Positions 1 through 7,155 of a stretch of DNA of 8,930 nucleotides are shown one piece after another. This stretch comes from an uncultured Eubacteriales bacterium (GTDB taxonomy: Bacteria > Bacillota_A > Clostridia > Saccharofermentanales > Saccharofermentanaceae). The position numbers were made by a program, and so were the translations under genes. The DNA lies in the NCBI GenBank assembly GCA_900313405.1, contig OMQY01000110.1, forward strand, positions 1-8,930, in the 5' to 3' direction. Within the stretch, counting starts at the first letter, position 1. Every line of letters starts with the position of its first letter. The notes under the pieces were generated by a model. The model was given only the letters and a program-made list of their open reading frames with translations. It did no database searches and had not been told where the DNA came from.

Positions 1-552
1 ATCTCTTCTGCTAAGATGTATAAAAAGACCGGCGAGGTCATCGGTATCATATTGATCGGAATGCCGGTCATTTTGGCTGTTATGAGCTTTATCTTTACAT
101 TGATGTACAAGGATACGACTACTCCGGCGATCGATACGGTATTCAAGCATTTCCATACACTGAGAGCCAGATATATCTTAGGCGGCAGGGCGTTCAATGA
201 TTACAAGGTAACATGTTGGGGACAGTGGGTCTATGAGCTCGGTAACGGAGGTTCGACGACACCGGTCACTTCAGATAAGTACTTCGCTCTGGATATCTCT
301 TATATCAAGATCTTCTTCTCGTTCGGTGTTATCCCGCTCCTTGCATATCTCACGCTTATGGTAACTGCCGCGATAAGATGCTTCAGGAACAAGAGGTTTG
401 ATCTGCTTTGTCTTACTGCGATAATTGCACTCGATTGTGCTGTTGAGCACCATCTTTACTGTGTTGCATATAATATTCCGCTGTTCATGGCCATGGCTGA
501 CTGGGATCTCGGTGACGGGTTTGAATGGCGATCCTTGAGGTTAAACAAATGA
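1..552 (+). CDS. Putative polysaccharide polymerase/ligase-like membrane protein, C-terminal fragment
   Basis: The frame is already open at base 1, so the N-terminal part lies outside the window; about 183 residues are visible. Three hydrophobic stretches are seen: near residues 10-36 (GIILIGMPVILAV...), 100-125 (IKIFFSFGVIPLLAYLTL) and 133-165. Between the first two is a hydrophilic loop of about 65 residues with a GGRAFNDY...CWGQW segment, followed by DISYIKIFFSFG. A large loop containing a Gly-Arg motif, then an Asp/Asn-x-x-Tyr segment opening a membrane helix, is the usual look of the C-terminal half of Wzy/O-antigen ligase-type polymerases, which join or transfer surface glycans at the outer face of the membrane. 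That assignment is an inference from architecture, not a clear family match; another polytopic membrane protein is possible. The stop codon overlaps the start of rbgA (ATGA at 549-552), which suggests co-transcription and translational coupling. Confidence 0.6.
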   Translation: MSSAKMYKKTGEVIGIILIGMPVILAVMSFIFTLMYKDTTTPAIDTVFKHFHTLRARYILGGRAFNDYKVTCWGQWVYELGNGGSTTPVTSDKYFALDISYIKIFFSFGVIPLLAYLTLMVTAAIRCFRNKRFDLLCLTAIIALDCAVEHHLYCVAYNIPLFMAMADWDLGDGFEWRSLRLNK

Positions 553-1445
553 GTGACAGTAATCTTAACATCAACTGGTTCCCGGGACACATGCGCAAGG
601 CGCTTAATGATACAGCCGAGAATCTTAAGCTCGTAGATATAGTGTATGAGACCTGTGATGCGAGGATACCCTTTTCGAGCAGGAATCCGGAGCTCGATAA
701 GATATTGGGACAGAAGAAGAGGATCGTTATCCTGAATAAGGCTGACTTGGCTGACCCGGCAGTTACTGATAGGTGGATCGCACGCTTCGCCGAGAACGGG
801 ATCCCGGCTGTCGCGCTCGACGCCAACCATAAGAAAGGTCTTGATAAGCTGAACAAAATGACCATGGATATCTGTTCGGATATCCTCGAGAGAGCTCGTG
901 CCAAGGGGCGTGAGGGAAGACCTGTCAGAGTTATGACAGTAGGCGTTCCGAACACAGGCAAGTCGACTCTTATTAATTCACTTTGCGGCCGCAAAGCTGC
1001 CGTTACAGGGGACAAGCCCGGCGTGACCCGAGCTCCCAAGTGGATCAAGACGGACGGCAAACTTGAATTAATGGACATGCCGGGTGTTTTGTGGCCACGC
1101 ATCGCATCCAAGAGATCCCAGTTGGTCCTTACGGCGACAGGTGCCGTTAAGAATGAAGTTACCGATTCCGTTGAAGTCGCTTATGAAGCTATCAGGCTTA
1201 TCGGTTCACTCTATCCTGAACTGCTCGAGAACAGATACGGTATTACACTCAACGAGAGTGATCCTGAATATATTTGGGATGAGTATGATCGTTTCCTTGC
1301 TATGGGTAAGAGGATGGGATGCCTGATGTCAGGCGGACGTGTGGATGAAGAGCGGTTCGCGCGAATGTTCCTGGATGACCTTCGTCAGGCACGTATCGGC
1401 CGCATCACTCTCGAGAGTCCTGATAAACCGGGGGATCAGAAGTAA
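549..1445 (+). CDS. rbgA: Ribosome biogenesis GTPase RbgA (YlqF)
   Basis: This is a 298-residue circularly permuted GTPase that in Bacillus is needed for late 50S subunit assembly; it binds the immature large subunit in the cytoplasm. The N-terminus has the family hallmark NINWFPGHMRKA (residues 7-18), then VYETCDARIPFSSRNP (32-47). The permuted motif order is visible: G4 NKAD at 63-66, then G1 GVPNTGKST at 132-140, PGVTR at 158-162, and G3 DMPG at 176-179 followed by VLWPR. A C-terminal helical region of about 100 residues completes the normal length. The start at 549 is chosen over the in-frame ATG at 525 because TGAGG at 535-539 lies at good spacing, the start gives an ATGA overlap with the upstream stop, and RbgA proteins begin just before the NIxWFPGHM motif. 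It ends one base into rnhB. Function is assigned with high confidence. Confidence 0.96.
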   Translation: MSDSNLNINWFPGHMRKALNDTAENLKLVDIVYETCDARIPFSSRNPELDKILGQKKRIVILNKADLADPAVTDRWIARFAENGIPAVALDANHKKGLDKLNKMTMDICSDILERARAKGREGRPVRVMTVGVPNTGKSTLINSLCGRKAAVTGDKPGVTRAPKWIKTDGKLELMDMPGVLWPRIASKRSQLVLTATGAVKNEVTDSVEVAYEAIRLIGSLYPELLENRYGITLNESDPEYIWDEYDRFLAMGKRMGCLMSGGRVDEERFARMFLDDLRQARIGRITLESPDKPGDQK

Positions 1446-2089
1446 TGGCAAGAATGACGCGTGAACAGCTGGAAATGAAGTATACGGAGATGCTCGAGTT
1501 CGAGAACAAGTATCGTGAACTCGGGTTCTCATATCCTGCAGGTATCGATGAAGCGGGAAGGGGACCTCTGGCGGGACCTGTAGTAGCTGCAGCATGTATC
1601 CTTGATCCCGATCATCCGATCTTGGGACTTGATGATTCAAAGAAGCTAAGTGCCAAGAAACGCGATCTGCTGTTTGATGAGATCACGACACATGCTCTGG
1701 CATATTCGATCCAACGGGTAGAGGCGGATGTCATTGATGATATCAACATTCTCGAAGCGACGAAGCTCTGCATGCGTAATTGTGTCGCCGAGCTTAACAG
1801 CGGAGATATAAAGCCCGATATCCTCCTGATCGATGCCGTTAAGCTCGAAGGGACAGGACTTGAGGTCGTTCCTATCATAAAAGGGGATGCCCGTTCGAAT
1901 TCCATCGCGGCTGCGTCGATCCTCGCCAAGGTTACTCGAGACCGTATCATGATCGAATATGATTCAGTATATCCGGGCTATGGCTTCGCAGGGCATAAGG
2001 GATACGGAACTGCCGCTCATTATGCAGGCATCCGTGAACTCGGCATGTGTCCGATCCACAGAAGATCATTTCTTAAGGTAATTCATTAA
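1445..2089 (+). CDS. rnhB: Ribonuclease HII
   Basis: RNase HII (214 residues, normal length) cleaves the RNA strand of RNA-DNA hybrids and nicks at single ribonucleotides in DNA, starting ribonucleotide excision repair. The family signature GIDEAGRGPLAGPVVAA begins at residue 33. The four acidic metal ligands can be placed: Asp35 and Glu36 in GIDEAGRG, Asp130 in LLIDA, and Asp166 in AKVTRDR. DDSKKLS (63-69) and the GYGFAGHKGYGT segment with a final HRRSF (near 178-209) are also typical. The short N-terminal helical extension before the signature is common in Gram-positive RnhB. The start codon overlaps the rbgA stop (TAATG), with GGGGGAT at about 1430-1436 as ribosome binding site; ATG at 1454 is a possible alternative. 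rbgA-rnhB is a conserved pair in Bacillota, which supports the assignment. Confidence 0.97.
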   Translation: MARMTREQLEMKYTEMLEFENKYRELGFSYPAGIDEAGRGPLAGPVVAAACILDPDHPILGLDDSKKLSAKKRDLLFDEITTHALAYSIQRVEADVIDDINILEATKLCMRNCVAELNSGDIKPDILLIDAVKLEGTGLEVVPIIKGDARSNSIAAASILAKVTRDRIMIEYDSVYPGYGFAGHKGYGTAAHYAGIRELGMCPIHRRSFLKVIH

Positions 2090-2137
2090 AGGCCTGATCT
2101 ACATCGATCTGTATCCGGCGTGCGTAAAAACGGGTTA

Positions 2138-2162
2138 ATGATCAAGCTCTGCCCTTGATCAT
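2138..2162. terminator. 9-bp hairpin between convergent genes, weak terminator candidate
   Basis: ATGATCAAG (2138-2146) and CTTGATCAT (2154-2162) are perfect inverted repeats around a 7-base loop. The hairpin contains the last codons and the TGA stop of the minus-strand GGDEF-EAL gene. Read on the minus strand, it is followed seven bases later by TTTTT, so the U-tract is displaced; read on the plus strand, no T-run follows. It is the only hairpin between rnhB and the convergent gene. It could end minus-strand transcription weakly or block exonucleases, but it is not a textbook intrinsic terminator. Confidence 0.35.
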
Positions 2163-3782
2163 ATTAAGGAAGAATCTCTCGGAACAAGCCTTGGCGTAGA
2201 ATTCGCTCTGAAATGTGGTGCAACCTGCCTCGATAGCACGGTTGATACGTTCTTTGTTCTCGAGACCTTCACAGATGACGGTATATCCGAGCTTAGAAGC
2301 CATATCGACTATGTTCGCGAAAATAATATCACTCTTGTCATTTCCGGAATTACCGACAGAAGAGTCGATCTTCAGGTAGTCGAAGTTGAGATCGCGAAGG
2401 AGACTCAGTGAGGAATAACCTGTACCGAAGTTGTCGATAGCGACCTTGATACCTTCGTCTCTCAAGATCTTAGCGGTATTGTAGATACTCTCATACTCTT
2501 CGTGGAAACCGGCCTCCGTAAACTCGATCGTGATGAGGGAGTGGTCGATCCCATATTTGTCGATAATGGATACGATTGAAGAGGGAAGACCTGCCTCGGA
2601 AAGATCGTGCTTGGAGAAGTTACATGAGATCGGAACAACACGGATGCCTTCGTCGATCCACTCGCGAAGCTTGGAACATACTGTCTCAAGTACATAGAGG
2701 TCGAGCTTGTAGATATAACCGTATTCTTCTGCGATCGGAATGAAATCGCCGGGAGTAAGCATCATATCATGACGTCTCCATCTCAAGAGAGCTTCGGCCC
2801 CTACAACACTGTCTGAATCTCCGACTTTGATTATAGGCTGATAGTATACGAGGAATTTGTGTTCATCGACTGCACGCTTGATCTCGCTCATGAAGTTGTC
2901 CCTCTTAAGCAGACGATCCTGCGTATCCTGTGTATATACAACAATGTCCGGGTTCCCGGGGATCCTGCTGTATTTAAGAGCGGAAGCTATTGCCGTCATA
3001 ACATCAGAGGGGTTAGTAAGGGAAGGTTCGAGTCTGCAAAGACCGATCCTTGCCGAGATCGTGCAGGCGAGAGTGTCTTCTTCGGACATGATCATAAGAT
3101 CAACTGAAGACAGAAGTGCCTTCAGTTCGTCGAGCCTGTCGTTAAGTGCAATAAATACATAATTGTCTCCGCCGATCCTTGCAAACAATTCGTCCTTATC
3201 AGGATCGAAATACTCGCTCACCTTGAGTGAATAATGCTTCAATACATTGTTGCTGGTGTGTGATCCGAACAGCCTGTTAAAGTTACTGAACTGTTTGATA
3301 TTAAGGAAACCTGCCGAATAATCCGACTGTCTGTTCTCGGCAAATAACAAGCCGAGTTTGTCATAGAAAGTATTCAGGTTAGGGATCCCCGTGAGCGGAT
3401 CGTAATTAATGCTCTGCTCATAATTTACCTTGAAATAATCATTCTCGATCCTGGAACAGATGATGCTCGTGAACAGATCGTAGAGCGGTTTGTCGCTGCT
3501 CTCCGTAAGATCATGAGTCAAATAGAACTTAAAAACGATAACATTATCAGTGCCGAGCTCGCATCTTACGTCATCTGTAATAAAAGCCGCGTCGGGTTCC
3601 TTTGTAGCAGAATAGAGGACAGTCGCGATGTCATCGGATGCGTGCCTCATAAAATGGCGTGAAGTTATCTTAACGATTCCGAGGGAAGAGGCAAGGTTGC
3701 CAAATTCAACGTCGGCAAAAAATGCTTCGTTATCATTGGTCTTATGCGCCAGCATGGCAAGATTCTTTAGTGTATCGCTCAT
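2142..3782 (-). CDS. Degenerate GGDEF-EAL protein (c-di-GMP signalling)
   Basis: The protein has 546 residues and no membrane span or signal peptide, so it is probably cytoplasmic. Residues 1-120 form an N-terminal region I do not recognise, possibly a sensory domain. Residues about 125-290 are a GGDEF domain: YDPLTGIPN (127-135) is intact, but the signature is GGDNY (204-208), and the expected metal Asp and guanine-contact Asp are Asn161 and Asn178; no RxxD I-site is present. Cyclase activity is therefore unlikely. Residues about 298-540 are an EAL domain (c-di-GMP phosphodiesterase family): EALLRW with Glu330, Asn388, Glu420, Lys471/Asp473, CEGLE with Glu505 and Gln525 are present. The DDFGTGYSS motif reads DNFGTGYSS (Asp450-Asn451), and the final QGY motif reads QSEF. 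It may be a weak phosphodiesterase or a c-di-GMP/GTP-responsive receptor. The start is uncertain: ATG at 3782 is preferred (50-base leader from the promoter), but 3818 and 3755 are also in frame, and none has a clear Shine-Dalgarno sequence. Confidence 0.88.
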   Translation of the reverse strand: MSDTLKNLAMLAHKTNDNEAFFADVEFGNLASSLGIVKITSRHFMRHASDDIATVLYSATKEPDAAFITDDVRCELGTDNVIVFKFYLTHDLTESSDKPLYDLFTSIICSRIENDYFKVNYEQSINYDPLTGIPNLNTFYDKLGLLFAENRQSDYSAGFLNIKQFSNFNRLFGSHTSNNVLKHYSLKVSEYFDPDKDELFARIGGDNYVFIALNDRLDELKALLSSVDLMIMSEEDTLACTISARIGLCRLEPSLTNPSDVMTAIASALKYSRIPGNPDIVVYTQDTQDRLLKRDNFMSEIKRAVDEHKFLVYYQPIIKVGDSDSVVGAEALLRWRRHDMMLTPGDFIPIAEEYGYIYKLDLYVLETVCSKLREWIDEGIRVVPISCNFSKHDLSEAGLPSSIVSIIDKYGIDHSLITIEFTEAGFHEEYESIYNTAKILRDEGIKVAIDNFGTGYSSLSLLRDLNFDYLKIDSSVGNSGNDKSDIIFANIVDMASKLGYTVICEGLENKERINRAIEAGCTTFQSEFYAKACSERFFLNMIKGRA

Positions 3783-3838
3783 ATGTTCAATTTTAATGTG
3801 ACGGTGTATCAAATGCAAACAAATAAAGTTTATATTTG

Positions 3839-3867
3839 ATTATATAAAATGACTATAGCATTGTTAT
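3839..3867 (-). promoter_or_regulatory. Sigma-A-like promoter for the GGDEF-EAL gene
   Basis: On the minus strand, ATAACA (3867-3862; four of six matches to TTGACA) is followed by a 17-base spacer and a perfect TATAAT (3844-3839). Transcription would start near 3832 and give a leader of about 50 bases before the ATG at 3782. That would leave only about 14 bases before the alternative ATG at 3818, which is one reason to prefer the shorter protein. The match is by eye and unsupported by transcript data. Confidence 0.6.
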
Positions 3868-3899
3868 GAATTGTGAGGTTTTGGCTCAGTAAAAGAGGA

Positions 3900-3905
3900 T
3901 ATACT
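3900..3905 (+). promoter_or_regulatory. Possible -10 element for yraN
   Basis: TATACT lies 31 bases before the yraN start and would put a transcript start near 3912. No convincing -35 hexamer sits 16-18 bases upstream and there is no TG extension, so this is a weak call. yraN needs some promoter in this 154-base divergent gap, because the neighbour upstream is on the other strand. Confidence 0.3.
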
Positions 3906-3936
3906 ATTAATCGAAAAACTTGACGGAGAGTATCTT

Positions 3937-4302
3937 ATGGACCGGAATCTGAGACATGAAGGGACAATATATGAAGATGCCGTGATAAAAGGGCTGCAAG
4001 AGCGCGGCTTTGATCTGATCGTCAGGAATTATAATGTGCACAGACGGGGAGAGCTTGATGCAGTCTTTGAACGTGCCGGTCATGTTTATATCGTCGAGGT
4101 CAAGGCGAGGCGCAGGAGTAAGGCTATGCCGGATGCGCTTGATGCCATAACACCGGAGAAGATCCGAAGGATGAAGAGATGCGTTCCCTATTTGGTAAGT
4201 GAGTACAGACTTTATGGGAAGAATATACACTTTTTGGCAGGGTGCGTGACCGTTAATGACGACGGAAGTATACAAAATGTACAAATTGTTCCTTTCGAGT
4301 GA
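3937..4302 (+). CDS. yraN: YraN family protein (UPF0102), nuclease-fold
   Basis: This 121-residue protein matches the UPF0102/YraN family in length and motifs. The family has a restriction-endonuclease-like fold, and its exact cellular role is not settled; a link to recombination or DNA processing is usually proposed. Visible family features are the N-terminal helix RHEGTIYEDAVIKGLQERGF, NYNVHRRGELDAVF with Glu39 and Asp41, then YIVEVKARR with Glu54 and Lys56. Together these are the acidic/Lys set of this nuclease fold. The C-terminal TPEKIRRMKRCVPYL segment is also usual. The start has GGAGAG at 3925-3930 at good spacing. In many Clostridia yraN directly follows rnhB; here a reversed GGDEF-EAL gene lies between them. 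No terminator hairpin is evident after its stop, so transcripts may run into the downstream operon. Confidence 0.9.
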   Translation: MDRNLRHEGTIYEDAVIKGLQERGFDLIVRNYNVHRRGELDAVFERAGHVYIVEVKARRRSKAMPDALDAITPEKIRRMKRCVPYLVSEYRLYGKNIHFLAGCVTVNDDGSIQNVQIVPFE

Positions 4303-4309
4303 ATAATCA

Positions 4310-4338
4310 TTGAATAAAAATTGCAAGTTCAATATAAT
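4310..4338 (+). promoter_or_regulatory. Strong sigma-A-like promoter of the aspartate aminotransferase-purB-desulfurase-thiI operon
   Basis: TTGAAT (4310-4315) and a perfect TATAAT (4333-4338) are separated by exactly 17 bases, in an A/T-rich gap just after yraN. Transcription would start near 4345 and leave a leader of about 80 bases. It is the best promoter match noticed in the window. The four following genes have gaps of 1-6 bases and no internal terminator was seen, so it probably drives all of them. Confidence 0.72.
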
Positions 4339-4364
4339 GATTTTGGCTTTCAGGGGTGGAGGCC

Positions 4365-4379
4365 ATTGCAAAATGCAAT
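4365..4379. repeat. Small inverted repeat in the operon leader, possible operator
   Basis: ATTGCA-AAA-TGCAAT is a perfect 6-bp inverted repeat about 20-34 bases after the predicted transcript start. A related half, ATTGCAA, occurs at 4320-4326 inside the promoter spacer. The placement fits a repressor site or a small RNA hairpin, but the arms are short and A/T-rich, so chance is possible. GGAGG at 4358-4362 stands immediately in front and is not the ribosome binding site of the aminotransferase. Confidence 0.3.
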
Positions 4380-4414
4380 TTTAGCCCATGTCAAATTTCA
4401 TAATCTATATTTTT

Positions 4415-4419
4415 GGAGG
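4415..4419 (+). promoter_or_regulatory. Ribosome binding site deciding the aminotransferase start
   Basis: GGAGG lies 5 bases before ATG 4425 in TTTTGGAGGCTGTGATG. It rules out the longer reading frame from TTG 4413, which would begin inside the site. Confidence 0.85.
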
Positions 4420-4424
4420 CTGTG

Positions 4425-5708
4425 ATGAAAGCTTATAAGGACATGTCGAGAGAAGAGCTTATGCTCGAGAAGGAAACACTTGAAAAGAGGATCGAAGGAT
4501 TCCGTGCAATGAATCTCTCACTCGATATGACAAGAGGTAAGCCGTCTACGGCTCAGCTCGATATGCATGCCAAGATGTTCGACGGTCTTGATAAGACAGG
4601 ATTCAAGTCCGTTGACGGAGATTGCAGAAACTACGGTATACCGAACGGTATCACTGAGGTTAGGGAGCTTTTCGCTCAGATACTTGACACTGATAAGGAT
4701 AAAGTCCTTGTCGGCAACGGTTCGAGCCTTAACCTTATGTTCGACGCTCTTATGAGAGCCGTTGTATTCGGTGAGCATGATTCCGATAAGCCCTGGTCTC
4801 AGGTTCAGAATAAGAAGTGGCTCTGTCCCGTTCCGGGTTATGACAGACACTTCTCTGTTACGGAGAAGCTCGGCTTCGAATTGATCTGCGTACCGCTTAA
4901 GGATGACGGTCCGGATATGGATATCGTCGAGGAGCTCGTTAAGGATGATTCCGTTAAGGGTATGTGGGCAATTCCCTGCTACAGCAATCCTGACGGTATC
5001 GTATATTCACAGGAAGTATGTGAGAGACTTGCTTCAATGAAGACTGCAGCAAAGGACTTCAGGATCTTCTGGGATAATGCCTATGTAGTTCACCACCTCT
5101 ACGAAGACGAATCTCTCCATGCTACGATCCCCGATATCCTTTCTCTGTGTGAGAAGGCGGGCAATCCTTCCCGTGTATATGAGTTCGCTTCCACATCCAA
5201 GATCACATTCGCAGGAAGCGGTCTTTCCGTTATCTGTGCCAATAAGGAGAACCTCGATTTTGCCAAAAAGATCATAGGAGTTCAGACGATCGGTGCCAAC
5301 AAGATCAACCAGCTCGCACATATCAACTATATCCCTGATATGGCAACACTTAAGGCTCTTATGAATAAGCACGCCGATATCCTGCGTCCTAAGTTCGAGA
5401 AGACTCTTGAAGTCCTTGACAGAGAGATCACGGGTACGGGTATCGCCAGCTGGCGTAAGCCTTACGGCGGATACTTCATCAGTGTCTTCGTATATCCCGG
5501 AACTGCCGACAAGGTAGTATCTATGAGTAAGGAGCTCGGCGTAGCATTTACTCCCGCGGGCGCTACATATCCTTATAAGAAGGATCCCGATAATTCAAAT
5601 ATCAGACTCTCACCGAGTTTCCCTACGGTAGAAGACATAAATAAGGCTGTCGAAGTATTTGCAGTATGTGCTAAACTAACTGCGATAGAGAAAATACTGG
5701 AGGCTTGA
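4425..5708 (+). CDS. Aspartate aminotransferase, group Ic type (PLP-dependent)
   Basis: This 427-residue cytoplasmic fold-type I PLP enzyme is predicted to interconvert aspartate and 2-oxoglutarate with oxaloacetate and glutamate. The N-terminal [17 protein letters not shown] and [11 protein letters not shown] segments are the hallmark of the subgroup of aspartate aminotransferases (Asp_aminotransf, as in Corynebacterium AspT) that differs from classical AspC. Active-site residues can be placed: VGNGSSLNL phosphate loop near 97-105, Asn188 in CYSNPDG, Asp217 in WDNAY, Schiff-base Lys259 in [11 protein letters not shown], and Arg394 in NIRLSPSFP for the substrate carboxylate. The start at ATG 4425 is chosen because GGAGG (4415-4419) lies 5 bases upstream; an in-frame TTG at 4413 would swallow that site. 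It heads an operon and is followed 4 bases later by purB. Exact substrate preference is inferred; the family call is firm. Confidence 0.9.
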   Translation: MKAYKDMSREELMLEKETLEKRIEGFRAMNLSLDMTRGKPSTAQLDMHAKMFDGLDKTGFKSVDGDCRNYGIPNGITEVRELFAQILDTDKDKVLVGNGSSLNLMFDALMRAVVFGEHDSDKPWSQVQNKKWLCPVPGYDRHFSVTEKLGFELICVPLKDDGPDMDIVEELVKDDSVKGMWAIPCYSNPDGIVYSQEVCERLASMKTAAKDFRIFWDNAYVVHHLYEDESLHATIPDILSLCEKAGNPSRVYEFASTSKITFAGSGLSVICANKENLDFAKKIIGVQTIGANKINQLAHINYIPDMATLKALMNKHADILRPKFEKTLEVLDREITGTGIASWRKPYGGYFISVFVYPGTADKVVSMSKELGVAFTPAGATYPYKKDPDNSNIRLSPSFPTVEDINKAVEVFAVCAKLTAIEKILEA

Positions 5709-5712
5709 TCCT

Positions 5713-7149
5713 ATGTCCAAAGATACCTATGAGAGCCCGCTGAATTCCCGATATGCGAGCCCTGAGATGCAGTTTATATTCTCGCCCGACAAGAAGTTCA
5801 GAACATGGCGTAAGCTGTGGATCGCTCTTGCCGAGTCCGAGATGGAATTAGGTCTTAACATCACACAGGAACAGATAGATGAGCTTAAGGCCAATGCCGA
5901 AGACATCAACTATGATGTGGCAGCACGCGAAGAGAAGATCGTCCGTCACGATGTCATGGCTCATGTACATGCATACGGTGAGCAGTGCCCCAATGCAAAG
6001 GGTATCATTCATCTTGGCGCTACATCATGTTATGTAGGCGATAATACGGACATAATCCTTATGCGTGAGGCACTGAACCTTATCCGTAAGAGGCTTGTTG
6101 TCGTTATCGACAGACTTGCCAAGTTTGCAGATGAGTATAAGTCTATGCCGACACTCGGTTTCACGCATTTCCAGCCTGCCCAGCTTGTTACAGTAGGTAA
6201 GAGAGCAACACTCTGGCTCCAGGATCTTATGTTCGACCTGGAAGAGATCGAGCAGGTAACGGCTTCCTTGAAGCTCCTCGGCTGCAAGGGTACGACAGGT
6301 ACACAGGCAAGCTTTTATAAGCTTTTCGACGGTGATCACGCAAAGTGCGTTGAACTCGATAAGAAGATCTGTGAGAAGATGGGATTTGAAGCTTCCTATT
6401 ATGTATCCGGTCAGACTTATTCCCGTAAGGTCGATTCACGTGTACTGAATGCTCTGGCGTCCATTGCACAGAGCGCTCATAAGTTCAGTAACGATATCAG
6501 GCTCCTTCAGCACCTGAAGGAGATCGAAGAGCCCTTTGAGAAGACTCAGATCGGTTCTTCCGCTATGGCTTATAAGCGTAATCCGATGAGATCCGAGAGG
6601 ATCGCATCTCTGTCCAGATATGTTATCTCCGACTGCATGAATACGGCTATGACTGCGTCCGAGCAGTGGTTCGAGAGGACACTTGATGATTCCGCCAACA
6701 AGAGGATCAGTGTTCCCGAGGCATTCCTTGCCGTTGATGCCATCCTCGGAATCTATGCCAATATCATGTCCGGCCTCGTTGTATACCCGAAGATGATCCA
6801 CGCCCATATCATGAACGAGCTGCCTTTTATGGCTACTGAGAACATCATGATGGCAGCTACCAACAAGGGCGGAGACAGACAGGAGCTTCACGAGAAGATC
6901 CGCGTTTATTCCATGGAGGCAGGCTCTGTTGTTAAGAACGAGGGCAAGCCGAATGATCTTCTCGAGCGTATCGCAGGTGATCCGGCCTTTGGTCTTGATC
7001 ACGATTCGCTTAATGAGCTTCTTGATCCGTCGCTCTACATCGGTCGTTGCCCTGAGCAGGTAACAACATTCCTTACTGAGGCGGTGTATCCCGTTCTCGA
7101 AGCGCATAAGTCCGACCTCGAGGTCAATGCAGTAGAGCTTAAGGTCTGA
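5713..7149 (+). CDS. purB: Adenylosuccinate lyase
   Basis: PurB (478 residues) acts twice in purine synthesis: it splits SAICAR to AICAR and adenylosuccinate to AMP, each time releasing fumarate. It belongs to the fumarase/aspartase superfamily and works as a cytoplasmic homotetramer. Visible motifs are [11 protein letters not shown] (78-88), [12 protein letters not shown] (100-111), GFTHFQPAQ with His152, GCKGTTGTQ (190-198), and the superfamily signature [16 protein letters not shown] (281-296), which carries the catalytic serine loop. The length and the [10 protein letters not shown] form resemble the longer lyase type also seen in eukaryotes, rather than the roughly 430-residue Bacillus type. 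The ribosome binding site is GGAGG at 5699-5703, inside the end of the preceding gene. Its position after an aspartate aminotransferase is sensible, because aspartate is the co-substrate at the step before each PurB reaction. Confidence 0.97.
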   Translation: MSKDTYESPLNSRYASPEMQFIFSPDKKFRTWRKLWIALAESEMELGLNITQEQIDELKANAEDINYDVAAREEKIVRHDVMAHVHAYGEQCPNAKGIIHLGATSCYVGDNTDIILMREALNLIRKRLVVVIDRLAKFADEYKSMPTLGFTHFQPAQLVTVGKRATLWLQDLMFDLEEIEQVTASLKLLGCKGTTGTQASFYKLFDGDHAKCVELDKKICEKMGFEASYYVSGQTYSRKVDSRVLNALASIAQSAHKFSNDIRLLQHLKEIEEPFEKTQIGSSAMAYKRNPMRSERIASLSRYVISDCMNTAMTASEQWFERTLDDSANKRISVPEAFLAVDAILGIYANIMSGLVVYPKMIHAHIMNELPFMATENIMMAATNKGGDRQELHEKIRVYSMEAGSVVKNEGKPNDLLERIAGDPAFGLDHDSLNELLDPSLYIGRCPEQVTTFLTEAVYPVLEAHKSDLEVNAVELKV

Positions 7150-7155
7150 TCTCTT

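Noticed and set aside
525..548. Longer RbgA start at ATG 525
   Set aside because: It adds eight residues not expected in the family and has no suitable ribosome binding site; ATG 549 has TGAGG and an ATGA overlap.
485..1111. Minus-strand frame of about 208 codons opposite rbgA
   Set aside because: It is entirely antisense to rbgA, with low-complexity Ser/Leu-rich content and no motif; a shadow.
2090..2137. Intrinsic terminator for rnhB on the plus strand
   Set aside because: No GC-rich stem followed by a T-run is present between the rnhB stop and the convergent gene; only the hairpin at 2138-2162 was found and it lacks a plus-strand T-tract.
3861..3880. Resemblance to lac operator half-sites (TTGTTAT and AATTGTGAG)
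   Set aside because: The half-sites are in tandem orientation rather than inverted, there is no lac-type gene nearby, and the match is likely coincidence in A/T-rich DNA.
3907..4371. Minus-strand frame opposite yraN
   Set aside because: yraN has the family motifs and a good ribosome binding site; the antisense frame has neither.
4413..4424. TTG start for the aminotransferase at 4413
   Set aside because: The GGAGG that would have to guide the ribosome lies inside this extension and fits ATG 4425 at 5-base spacing.
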